Translations under genes and position numbers: made by a program
Origin: Bacteroidales bacterium UBA1797
Lineage (GTDB): Bacteria; Bacteroidota; Bacteroidia; Bacteroidales; VadinHA17
DNA length: 64,000 nt
Direction: 5' to 3'
Assembly (NCBI GenBank): GCA_002319885.1
Contig: DCFT01000079.1
Coordinates: 19,058-83,057, forward strand
In this document: piece by piece, positions 10,201 to 18,205 of the stretch
Layout of the letters: every line of letters begins with the position of its first letter
Position numbering within the stretch: position 1 is the stretch's first letter
Notes under the pieces: generated by a model
The model's database searches: none
What the model saw: only the letters and a program-made list of their open reading frames with translations
What the model was told of the DNA's origin: nothing

Positions 10201-10427
10201 AACCCGACAAAAGAGAATAACAGTGTTGTACTTCCTTTGGGAGCAACAAGAACATATTTCCCTTTGGAATCTGACAAAGAACCGACTGTAGTTCCTTTGA
10301 CAAGGACTGTTACGCCGGCCATAGTTTGGCCATCCTGGTCCTTAATGACACCAGTAATCGTTGTCTGGGCCATCAGGCTAAGGTTAGCCAATAGCAATAA
10401 AAACAATAAAGCACCTCGTTTAATCAT
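7269..10427 (-). CDS. SusC/RagA-family TonB-dependent outer-membrane transporter
   Basis: 1052 residues. It has a signal peptide (1-20), a carboxypeptidase-regulatory-like beta-sandwich domain (about 22-95), the SusC hallmark DEVVVVGYG (101-109), and a TonB plug domain (about 115-225) with VNIRGVGT, PLYIVDGVP and GARASNGVIMV. A beta-barrel follows and ends in a terminal Phe (ASIKF), as expected for BAM-dependent insertion. It imports oligosaccharides across the outer membrane using TonB energy, with SusD as lid. It is the first gene of a three-gene operon and lies directly downstream of the hybrid two-component regulator that probably controls it. Confidence 0.97.
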   Translation of the reverse strand: MIKRGALLFLLLLANLSLMAQTTITGVIKDQDGQTMAGVTVLVKGTTVGSLSDSKGKYVLVAPKGSTTLLFSFVGFTTQEVEINGKSVVDVTLESAVTGLDEVVVVGYGVQKKKLVTGSTIEVKGDEITKQNTVSPMTALQSLTPGINITKVSGEPGAGFKVNIRGVGTIGNSQPLYIVDGVPRGDINYLNPSDIESIDVLKDAASAAIYGARASNGVIMVTTKRGELNSMNVTYDGYAGVQNVFKILPLLDAKEYLMIMNEARMNSNLAPYGPSDYMTLLDPTYYQKLVNGTWNGTNWLKEMQTKNAPIQSHAINITGGNAVSVFSLGASYTSQDGIFGYPVQSKYDRYTFRINSDHVILRKAFDVIKIGENLSFTYTQSHGIRTGNMWWNNILNAAQALPILPMYASSNTDPAFPYHDVLPWNTNDANPEAGMIYGGSSINKSINLNANVYLEIQPIHGLKYRTTFSLNPSQSSYRSWSPIYYLGPTNQSLLNGVTQNASGGLGGWLFENILNYQFSLSAVHNLNILAGMSAERWGLGENLSITNSNSVFNDFEHAYIDNANVPGTASIGGNPWGKGGILSYFGRINYDYKETYLLTLVMRADASSNFAKGHRWGAFPSVSAGWVVTNEQFMESAKSFVNFLKIRGSWGQNGNQSIPGFQYVSQIAYNTDPGTRANYYFNSDKTTPTLGAYPLNIPTFDLKWETSEQLDLGFDARTLASKMNIAFDYYIKTTKDWLVAAPILASWGVDNAPYINGGQIKNKGFEIAIGWNDNVGDFSYGISGNMSYNTNDVTEIKNSQKIINADNVKLWGNGPYVARAQVGYPVGYFWGYKTAGIFQNEAEVANYKNSDGKIIMPNALPGDVKFVDTDGNGVIEDADKVMIGNPNPDFVYSLNLNARYKGFDFLVTLYGVAGNQIARCWHDAGQGDNNYTTEILKRWHGEGTSNRIPRVTAGSSINFQYTSDLQIENGDYLRVSNITVGYDFKRLIRTLPLQQLRLFFTVQNLYTFTKYSGMDPEIGTSTDDSSYGWGKGVDLGFYPSPRTVMFGASIKF

Positions 10428-10510
10428 AGTTTTGGGTTTTAGGTATATAAATACTAAACAGGTAAGTTCACGATCAGAGAATAAAAATTAACATCAGGTT
10501 AAGGTCTTTC

Positions 10511-10518
10511 CAAATGTA
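10511..10518 (-). promoter_or_regulatory. candidate -7 promoter element for the SusC operon
   Basis: The minus strand reads TACATTTG here, matching the Bacteroidota TAnnTTTG box, 83 bases upstream of the SusC start codon. A TTTG lies at 10537-10534, but the 15-base spacer is shorter than the usual 19-21 bases, so only the -7 box is convincing. Confidence 0.4.
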
Positions 10519-10591
10519 AAGCTATCTTTTATCCAAAGAGAGTATGAATTGTTCAGGTTTTAGGGGTCAGTTGGTTATTGATGATTTTTTT

Positions 10592-13500
10592 TTATCTGAA
10601 CTTCTCAAAGTACTTTGATGGAAGTACTCCAAACTCATTTTTAAAATGCTTTCTGAAATATTTAGGATCATTGAATCCAACCTGATAGGCAATCTCAGAT
10701 ACATTAAGCTGACTTTTTTGAAGAAGTTGCGCAGCTCGTTTCAACCTTAGAGTCCTGATAAATTCAAGTGGTGGCTTTCCTGTGAGAGTGAGTATTTTTT
10801 TGTAAAGAAGAGTTCTGCTTATCCCTAAATCACGACTTAACTCCTCAACAGTATAATCTGTTCTTGACATATTTTTTTCAACCATGTCAAGAGTTTTATG
10901 AATAAATTGTTCATCAAGAGAGGTAATATCTATTTCATTAGGCTCTATAATCATTTTAGTGCTGAAGACCTGCTTTAAGCTTCTTCTGACGGTGATAAGG
11001 TTACTTATCTTGGCTTCCAGGATTTGAAAATTAAAAGGTTTAAGAATACAATCATCAGCTCCGGTTTCAAGGCTTTCTGATTGTTCCTCTTCTGTGGATA
11101 GTGCAGTAAGAAGGATGAGAGGAATTTGACAAAGAGTACTATCAGCTTTTACCCTCCGGCATAACTCTATTCCATTAATTCCCGGCATCACGATATCACT
11201 GATAATCAAATCAGGAACTATCTTCTGAATTATTGCCAGAGCCTCATCACCATTAGCAGCCTCATAAACATTATAGTTTTTCTGAAGATTATCCTTGATA
11301 TAAAATCTGAGATCATCATTATCTTCTGCTATAAGCAAGGTCGGTTTTTTCACAGGTGCATTCTTCGATTCAGCTTCCTCCGTCAGCGAAAGAGATTTAT
11401 AAGCATATTCAGAAGCAGTAATTTTTTGAGAACTGGTTGAGGATAAAGTCTTACCATTGCAGGCTACCGGAAGAGTAACCGTGAAGCAACTTCCTTTACC
11501 AGGTTCACTTATTACAGATATCTCACCATCATGCAGTTTGACAAATTCTTTTACTAATGCTAAGCCAATCCCCGATCCCCCGCCTGACATCTCTGATTCA
11601 ACCTGATAAAAACTAATGAAAAGATTATCAATCTTGTCCTTTGGAATTCCAATACCCGAATCCTGAACCTTAATCGTCAGACGTGAAGGTTTACGGACAG
11701 TTCCTGCTGGTTCAATACGGTCAACCGGGTAATCGGTATGAATTGTAACTGATACTTCACCATCAACTGGTGTGAATTTAAATGCATTTGACAGGAGATT
11801 GAACATTATCTTCTCCAGTTTATCCTTGTCAAACAACGTATCAAGCTCATTAATATCAGAATGAAATACCAAACGGGTATGCTTATGCTCCGAGAGATCA
11901 TCAAATGCAGAAACAGCATCTTCAATAAATGCTATAATGTTTCCAGCCGAAGGATTATAGCCAAATCCCTGAATCTCCATTTTCCTCAGATCCAGAAGCT
12001 GATTCACCATAAACAACAGCCTTTTAGCATTCTGAAATATGAGACTTAAATATTTTTCTTCTGGTTTGTTTTTTAATTGAACCATTAATTTTTCCACCGG
12101 AGAAAAGATAAGAGTAAGTGGCGTTCTGAACTCGTGAGAAATGTTTGTAAAGAATTTAAGCTTCATTGAATCAATTGCATGAATATGTTGGGATTCAATG
12201 TATTCATGTTCCATTTGTGTTTTCATCCTCTCCCTAGTCAGTATCAGGTAACGGAGGAAAATGAGTAATGTGGATATCAGAATGAAATAGATAACATAAG
12301 AATACCAGCTGGCCCAGAATGGAGGAAGAACTTTAATTTTAATTGTTTTAGGTGTTTCATTCCAGATGCCATCCGAATTTGTCCCTTTTACTTTAAATGT
12401 ATACAACCCACTCTTTAAATTGGAAAAAGTTGCAAAATTTTCCATCCCTTCAGTGGTGATCCATTTATCATTAAACCCTTCCAGAGTATAGGCATATTTA
12501 TTTTTCCCCGGGAAAAAATAATTTAAGGCTGCAAAGTCAATTGTGAAAGAGTTCTCAAGAAATTTTAAAACGATTTTATCAGTATTGAAAATTGGTTTTT
12601 CAAAAAGTACCCTGCCGTTGACTACTTCCCTATACTTAACTATTTTATTATCAATTCTGAGACTGGTAATAACCATGTTTGAAGAAGAGCTGTCTTCATT
12701 TATTTCCAGAGGATAAAATGCATTAAGACCATCCGGTCCCCCAAACCAAAGCTGACCATCTCTCGTTTCAAATGAAGAAGTCGGGTTAAATTCATTACCC
12801 TGTAAGCCATCACTCATTCCATAATTGACAAATTGAAAGGAAAGAGAATCCTTTCCTTCTGCTTTGCCAATAATCAGTTTGGAAAGTCCTTTTTTAGTGC
12901 TTAGCCAAAGATTCGAATTATTATCTTCCTCAATTCTGAAAACACTGTTTGAAGGTAAACCATCTGCAGTGCTGAAAACCCGAAAATTATCATTAACCTG
13001 ATCCATCAGATTCAGTCCGTTGTTTGTACAGACCCAAAACATGCCTCTGCTATCCTTAAACGTGGAGATAATATGATTGTCACTTATAGAAGTCGGGATT
13101 GCAGAATTGGAGAAATAACATTTTGATCTGTTCTGCACCGGATCATAAAAAATAAGTCCGTTTGCCGAACATATCCAGAGATTATCATTTTCGTCAGTAG
13201 ATATTGAATTAATGTAATCGAAACATATTGGACTATTCTTCGAGTTAATGCGTTTAAATTTCCCGGTCCTCCTATCCAGAAGGTTCAACCCACTTGTCAG
13301 AGTGCCAATCCAAAGGTTCTTATGACTGTCTTCACATATGCTCCATACCCGGTCATCTGAAAGTGTGCTTGAATCAGTATCACTATGATGGAAAACCGAA
13401 ATCTTACCGGTTTTGGGATCCAAACAGTTTAATCCTCCATAATATGTTCCGATCCATATTTTTTTTTCAGAATCCTCAAATAGCGAGACTATGATATTAC

Positions 13501-14803
13501 TGCTCAGGCTGTTATTTTTGCGATTATCCGCGTTATAATGTTCAAACGTGTTTGTTAGTCTGTTATATAAGTTTAGCCCCCCTCCATTTGTTCCTATCCA
13601 GATGTTGCCATTTGAATCTTCTGTTATACAGTCTACATCATTATTACTTAGACTATTAGACTCCGAGGGATAATTCCTGAACAACCTGAATTTTCTGACA
13701 TTGTATTTATAGAAATCAACACCTTTCTTTGATGAACCGATCCAGGTAATCCCTGATCTATCACAGTACAAAGAGGAAAGTCCATTGCTGCACAATGAAC
13801 CTTTTGCATATGGCAGGTTTTTAATATTTATGAACCTGGTACCTTCATTATCAAGTGTGAATACACCATTTCCGTCAGTTGAGATCCAGATCAGTTTGTC
13901 TCTGTCTTCATCTATTCCGGAAATTTGAAGATTCCTGAAAATTTTACCGTATTTTTTCTGGAACTCAGGTTCCCATACGTTATTATTAATGTTAAAAATG
14001 TGCAAACCATTCAATTCACCTACCCACAAGTTGTTTTCCGAATCAACAAATAATTTTGAGATGGTTCCCGACATATTTTTATTTTCTCTGAATGATTCAA
14101 ATTTTTCTATTGAGTTTGAATTCTGATTATATTTTATAATGAAGCCGTTTGTCGTCCCGATCCAGAATGAATGTGTTTTATCCGGAGCAATTGCAGTAAT
14201 ATTATTTAACGGGGAGGAGCATGATTGCTCATTAATTAAGATGTGTCTGAAAGAGTTACTTTGCTGATTGAAAAAGAACAATCCATGATGCGTCCCTATC
14301 ATAATATTACCTTCGGAATCACACGCCATCGCAGTTATATAAGTAATGTCGGAGCAAAGGAGAGGAGATGATGCAACAAGATTTAACCTTTGGAATTTAT
14401 ATGTCTCACAATTAAGTATATTGACTCCCGATCCTGTTCCGATCCACAGATTTCCATTTTTATCACTTGTTATAACATTAATATCATTATCGGAAAGTGA
14501 GCTTGAATCGGCATTATTATGTTGGAAGATTTCAAAATTATATCCGTCAAACCTGTTGAGTCCATTGCTTGTTCCAAACCAGACAAATCCCTTTGGGTCC
14601 CTGTAAATACATTTTATAAAATTATCTGACATCCCGTTATTTACATCGGCATGAGAAAAAACATACTTCCCGTTCTGTGAATGCAGTTGGGGAAAATCAG
14701 AGAAGAACAAAATAGCAAATAACAGAAACGTCTTTTGTATTTTTCTATTCAAAAAGTCCTTTGTTCTCTCTCTGACTCGATAATGTTTAGAAGAACATTT
14801 CAT
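10592..14803 (-). CDS. hybrid two-component system sensor/regulator (HTCS)
   Basis: 1403 residues. An N-terminal signal/anchor (about 22-42) is followed by a periplasmic sensor of about 14 Reg_prop blades with repeated WIGT/GLN motifs (50-700), a Y_Y_Y domain (about 755-825) and one membrane helix (830-853). Then come a HisKA domain (NISHEFRTP, His890), an HATPase (N box at 1002-1012, DSGIGIP at 1048, GSGIGLALV at 1076), a receiver (acidic pocket 1160-1164, phospho-acceptor Asp1203) and an AraC-type DNA-binding domain (about 1300-1403). All catalytic residues look intact. HTCS proteins bind a specific oligosaccharide in the periplasm and activate the adjacent polysaccharide locus. It is separated from SusC by 164 bases, so it probably controls the SusCD operon. 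Confidence 0.97.
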   Translation of the reverse strand: MKCSSKHYRVRERTKDFLNRKIQKTFLLFAILFFSDFPQLHSQNGKYVFSHADVNNGMSDNFIKCIYRDPKGFVWFGTSNGLNRFDGYNFEIFQHNNADSSSLSDNDINVITSDKNGNLWIGTGSGVNILNCETYKFQRLNLVASSPLLCSDITYITAMACDSEGNIMIGTHHGLFFFNQQSNSFRHILINEQSCSSPLNNITAIAPDKTHSFWIGTTNGFIIKYNQNSNSIEKFESFRENKNMSGTISKLFVDSENNLWVGELNGLHIFNINNNVWEPEFQKKYGKIFRNLQISGIDEDRDKLIWISTDGNGVFTLDNEGTRFINIKNLPYAKGSLCSNGLSSLYCDRSGITWIGSSKKGVDFYKYNVRKFRLFRNYPSESNSLSNNDVDCITEDSNGNIWIGTNGGGLNLYNRLTNTFEHYNADNRKNNSLSSNIIVSLFEDSEKKIWIGTYYGGLNCLDPKTGKISVFHHSDTDSSTLSDDRVWSICEDSHKNLWIGTLTSGLNLLDRRTGKFKRINSKNSPICFDYINSISTDENDNLWICSANGLIFYDPVQNRSKCYFSNSAIPTSISDNHIISTFKDSRGMFWVCTNNGLNLMDQVNDNFRVFSTADGLPSNSVFRIEEDNNSNLWLSTKKGLSKLIIGKAEGKDSLSFQFVNYGMSDGLQGNEFNPTSSFETRDGQLWFGGPDGLNAFYPLEINEDSSSSNMVITSLRIDNKIVKYREVVNGRVLFEKPIFNTDKIVLKFLENSFTIDFAALNYFFPGKNKYAYTLEGFNDKWITTEGMENFATFSNLKSGLYTFKVKGTNSDGIWNETPKTIKIKVLPPFWASWYSYVIYFILISTLLIFLRYLILTRERMKTQMEHEYIESQHIHAIDSMKLKFFTNISHEFRTPLTLIFSPVEKLMVQLKNKPEEKYLSLIFQNAKRLLFMVNQLLDLRKMEIQGFGYNPSAGNIIAFIEDAVSAFDDLSEHKHTRLVFHSDINELDTLFDKDKLEKIMFNLLSNAFKFTPVDGEVSVTIHTDYPVDRIEPAGTVRKPSRLTIKVQDSGIGIPKDKIDNLFISFYQVESEMSGGGSGIGLALVKEFVKLHDGEISVISEPGKGSCFTVTLPVACNGKTLSSTSSQKITASEYAYKSLSLTEEAESKNAPVKKPTLLIAEDNDDLRFYIKDNLQKNYNVYEAANGDEALAIIQKIVPDLIISDIVMPGINGIELCRRVKADSTLCQIPLILLTALSTEEEQSESLETGADDCILKPFNFQILEAKISNLITVRRSLKQVFSTKMIIEPNEIDITSLDEQFIHKTLDMVEKNMSRTDYTVEELSRDLGISRTLLYKKILTLTGKPPLEFIRTLRLKRAAQLLQKSQLNVSEIAYQVGFNDPKYFRKHFKNEFGVLPSKYFEKFR

Positions 14804-15320
14804 TTACAGTAATTATACGACAGGTTCGCGGAAGGATGGAATACGATCCATTTTATATACTAAAAAAAATCAAACTAATCGGATTTTCCAAGAATAATCA
14901 TTAATTTGTTTTAATTCAGTGCACCGAAGATAATTCCAAATAAATTCGTTACAATAACAAATTGATATCTAACTATAAACAAACAATACATACGACCCAG
15001 ATTATTAGCTCTTACATTTAATCTTTAATAAATCCACAATTTTGGCAGGATTTATTTAATTCAGAATGTATGAAAATCCGTACTATTAGGACCATAGAAA
15101 TTTTGGTAGACCTACTTATTATTTTAATAATTTTATACCTTATTTCGAGATTATAGAAACAGATTTACAATCTGCCCTTGCAGCTTCGTATCCAGCTAAG
15201 CGCCAGTTTTACTCATCATGTCAGTGAAGTATTTTTGTAAAAGGTAATAATGAGGTTTAAACAGCCGGAGCCGCAAGTCCGAAAACACATCTTCAGCTCT
15301 AAGCAGAATTATAAGGACAG
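14804..15320. other. intergenic region between HTCS and Rid-like gene
   Basis: 517 bases, AT-rich. It should include the HTCS promoter, but no TAnnTTTG box was found on the minus strand. A short minus-strand reading near 15150-15195 resembles coding sequence for about 20 residues but has no start or context, so I do not call a gene. No repeat or terminator hairpin stands out. Confidence 0.45.
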
Positions 15321-16472
15321 CTAATTAATTATTAAAAACTCTGCTTCAACTTCAACGAGGAGGTTATCGCGGCAAATATCAGACTCAATATAAATTGAAG
15401 GTACTTCAGGGCAATACTTCGTACAAATTGTCCTTACTTTTTTAAAATCCTCCTGGTTTTTCACATAAACTCTGAGTAATAATAATTTGCCCCAATTTTT
15501 GTCGTTAGCAATATCTCGAGCTATTCTTGTACGGTCTGTCAGCTTATTTATATTGTCAAGAGTCACAACAGTTTGTTTTTCAACGTCTTTAATTCCTATA
15601 GTATCCTGACCAATAATAGAAGCTGTCCCAGAAATGAAAAGTGTTGATCTGTTTTGACCTGATACCAATAATGCGCGTTCAAACTGAGGAGGATGTTTAA
15701 CTACACTCCCTTTGCCGGCAGCCCCCTTAAGTACATCCTGTCCGTATTCGTATGCATTTATCTGGTCTGGATTGGCTACAGGTACGATAGCAACAGATTC
15801 TTTTGGCATAAAAGCACAAAAATCAAGACTTACACCGTCAAGTTTCATTCCTATTCCTGTAGCAGCAGGGTAACCTGCTATGGTACGGAATTTCTGATAA
15901 ACCTCACTCCTCACTTCATTAAAAATCTGGTAATTCTGAAATCCATGTTTAATTTCGAGGATATTGCCAATATAATTCCATTGCCTTACCAGATTGTTGA
16001 ATGACATTCCTTCAATGTCAAGGATTGCTTTCATCTGATCAAATGCTGCTTCAGCAGCACTCCTTGTATCGGAATAGAAAAGACCGAATCCAAGACCGCA
16101 AGCCCACAGCTCTTTCCCTAAATCTGAAGAGCAGATGACATATGGTATTGAATTCCAGCTCTTTGACTCAATTATTGCTGAATCAGCTTCTGCATATCCA
16201 GCTTCAACTACAACTTTCCACGGTTTTTCAGGACGATGAGCCGTTATATTAAAAGCCGGACATAGTTTGCCAAAAGCATTTCTGACAGATTTTCCAATAT
16301 CTTTCCTTACTTTTATATATATATCGTAATCAGACTGATCTATAAAGATATTAAGTTTAATTAATCTGAAACCTTTCTCCCATTTATAAATAATTTCTTT
16401 TAGACACTGACGCCACTCTTCATTTATATCACCAACGTATTCCGGTTCAAAAACTAAATATTTAATAATCAT
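15321..16472 (-). CDS. Rid-family (YjgF/UK114) chorismatase-like protein
   Basis: 383 residues from the ATG at 16472. The upstream ATG at 16493 overlaps a promoter box, so I prefer the shorter form, which begins MIIKYLVFEP. The middle part contains QWNYIGNI, QNYQIFNEVRSEVY and AGYPAATGIGM. The C-terminal part (about 230-383) has LLVSGQNRSTLFISGTASI and a Rid-like fold with LRVYVKNQEDF. This layout resembles the chorismatase/XanB2/FkbO group, where an N-terminal and a C-terminal Rid-like half form one unit. Chorismatases hydrolyse chorismate; plain Rid proteins hydrolyse reactive enamines. No signal peptide is seen, so it is cytoplasmic. The specific reaction is not established from sequence. 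Confidence 0.6.
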   Translation of the reverse strand: MIIKYLVFEPEYVGDINEEWRQCLKEIIYKWEKGFRLIKLNIFIDQSDYDIYIKVRKDIGKSVRNAFGKLCPAFNITAHRPEKPWKVVVEAGYAEADSAIIESKSWNSIPYVICSSDLGKELWACGLGFGLFYSDTRSAAEAAFDQMKAILDIEGMSFNNLVRQWNYIGNILEIKHGFQNYQIFNEVRSEVYQKFRTIAGYPAATGIGMKLDGVSLDFCAFMPKESVAIVPVANPDQINAYEYGQDVLKGAAGKGSVVKHPPQFERALLVSGQNRSTLFISGTASIIGQDTIGIKDVEKQTVVTLDNINKLTDRTRIARDIANDKNWGKLLLLRVYVKNQEDFKKVRTICTKYCPEVPSIYIESDICRDNLLVEVEAEFLIIN

Positions 16473-16490
16473 AAAAAAGAATCTTTTTCG

Positions 16491-16498
16491 CAAATGTA
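16491..16498 (-). promoter_or_regulatory. candidate -7 promoter element for the Rid-like gene
   Basis: The minus strand reads TACATTTG, matching TAnnTTTG. A transcript starting about 7 bases later would begin near 16484, 12 bases before the ATG at 16472, which supports that start over the upstream ATG at 16493. No TTTG was seen at the expected -33 position. Confidence 0.4.
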
Positions 16499-16556
16499 TT
16501 AATGTTTTTATAAAAACATATCCGCACTGAAAGATCTCAGTCCAGCCGAGGTAATA

Positions 16557-18146
16557 TCATCTCATCTCATATATTCCAGGTTCTGCAGCATCACCAAGGG
16601 GTACGGAGTTTCCATAAAAATCTCTCAAAGGTTTCGTTAAATTCAGAATAAATTTAAGATCCAGTCCCTTATTTTTAAGTGGGGAATCGGGTTTTAATGT
16701 AAGACCGGCCAGATCAACCAATTCATATGGATCGGTGAGATGAGTAACAATAGGGCCTTTAAATTCAGGATCTTCCTGCATTCCGGCAAAATGACCCTCC
16801 AGCAATTCCTGACCTGTTGCATTAGCCCAATCAGTCAGGTTTTTGAAATCCATGAACCTGCTTTCACCACTGGTGTTCCACCAATCATTTCCAATAAATT
16901 TGCTTCCTTTCATTATTCCCGCGATTGGATGGTCATTTCCCAGAAAGATGTTATTACAGAACATAAAATCAAAATGTGCCGACGATTTTTCAAAACTGAT
17001 TACAGGTGCACTCAAATTAAAAACTACGTTATTATATATCATGCAATTAGTCAATTGATGAACATTGTTTGATCCGTTCCATATAAAGAAACTACCGGCC
17101 CCGGCAGTAGATTGCGCATCATTTATACTTACACAGTAACGTATTGTATTATTTGACCAGGCAGAGGCACCAGCATATTGAAATAGTCCATAACCTGCAC
17201 CCTGGTTTTCGTACGACAGGCAATATTGAATCAACGAATTGGTTACACCTCCATCGAGATCAAATCCTCCGCCATCCTGTGCATCAGGTGATGTTTTGTT
17301 TCTATAACTTATACAATACTGGATTATTACATGATCACTTTCCCAGGTCCAGATTCCAACCGGGCCATTTCCCTTTCGTGGCATATCCCATCCATTGTTG
17401 GTAGCAGTGCAATGATCAATTGTCACACTGTCGGAAACGCCTGCAAGAATCCCGTTACCGCTATGATTGTTCAAGTTTGAAGGGTCTCCCGGATTGTTCT
17501 CAGCTTTACAGTCATGAATCATAATGTTACGTGAATTATTCCTTTCAGAACCCATGACATTTATACCGGAAAACCCGTTATTGGTAGCATTGACTCTTTC
17601 AACTTCAGTTCCAATGCAGTCATAAAGATCAACTCCTGACTTCTGAAAACCTTCTGCTTTTAGATTCTCTATCTTACAGTTACGGGAATGTGCGATAGAC
17701 AAGCCATTGGCTATATTGCCATTCTTCCTGCCGTTACCCTTTATATTCAGATCTTTAATCCATATATTACTACAGTTTTCAATTTTTATCGCTTCGCTGT
17801 TTCCTCCATTTATTATAGCTTTTTCATCACCCGAAGAATAGATTTTTAAGGGATTTGAATTTTCACCCATAACACCACTCAATATTAAGGTGCCATCAAA
17901 AATCTGACCACCGGCGAAACAGATATCGGCAGACTTCCTCTGTAGCCGGAGATTAAGCTCTCTTAACGATTTTACAGGCTGCTTAACAGTTCCGGGGAAA
18001 TTATCATTCCCGATAGTATTATTTATATAATATGTTTTTTCTGAGCCGGATGTACCAGCCATTGACAACTTCGTTTCAGATTTGAAAGATTTACAACTTA
18101 AAACAATTATGAAGGAAATTATCTGAAAAACTATTAATTTTTTCAT
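16557..18146 (-). CDS. right-handed beta-helix lipoprotein (pectate-lyase-like fold)
   Basis: 529 residues from the ATG at 18146. That start gives a lipoprotein signal (FIIVLSC, Cys18) and removes the overlap with the upstream GH127 gene that a longer reading would need. The mature protein is a series of parallel beta-helix turns (IKIENCSNIWIKDLNIKG, ENLKAEGFQKSGVDLYDC, HSGNGILAGVSDSVTIDHC) with the N and C stacks typical of NosD/PbH1 and pectate-lyase-like folds. Such proteins usually bind or cut acidic or decorated polysaccharides. It ends the arabinose operon, 59 bases after GH127. No catalytic residues can be assigned, so lyase, hydrolase or binding function all remain possible. Confidence 0.78.
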   Translation of the reverse strand: MKKLIVFQIISFIIVLSCKSFKSETKLSMAGTSGSEKTYYINNTIGNDNFPGTVKQPVKSLRELNLRLQRKSADICFAGGQIFDGTLILSGVMGENSNPLKIYSSGDEKAIINGGNSEAIKIENCSNIWIKDLNIKGNGRKNGNIANGLSIAHSRNCKIENLKAEGFQKSGVDLYDCIGTEVERVNATNNGFSGINVMGSERNNSRNIMIHDCKAENNPGDPSNLNNHSGNGILAGVSDSVTIDHCTATNNGWDMPRKGNGPVGIWTWESDHVIIQYCISYRNKTSPDAQDGGGFDLDGGVTNSLIQYCLSYENQGAGYGLFQYAGASAWSNNTIRYCVSINDAQSTAGAGSFFIWNGSNNVHQLTNCMIYNNVVFNLSAPVISFEKSSAHFDFMFCNNIFLGNDHPIAGIMKGSKFIGNDWWNTSGESRFMDFKNLTDWANATGQELLEGHFAGMQEDPEFKGPIVTHLTDPYELVDLAGLTLKPDSPLKNKGLDLKFILNLTKPLRDFYGNSVPLGDAAEPGIYEMR

Positions 18147-18205
18147 CTCGTCCCAAAATGATAAGATTTTAAATTCCTTCGTCAGGGATGTGTCAGGTCT
18201 GATAG

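Noticed and set aside
15150..15215. Short coding-like stretch on the minus strand between HTCS and the Rid-like gene
   Set aside because: Only about 20 residues, preceded by a stop and without a start; could be a gene remnant but cannot be supported.
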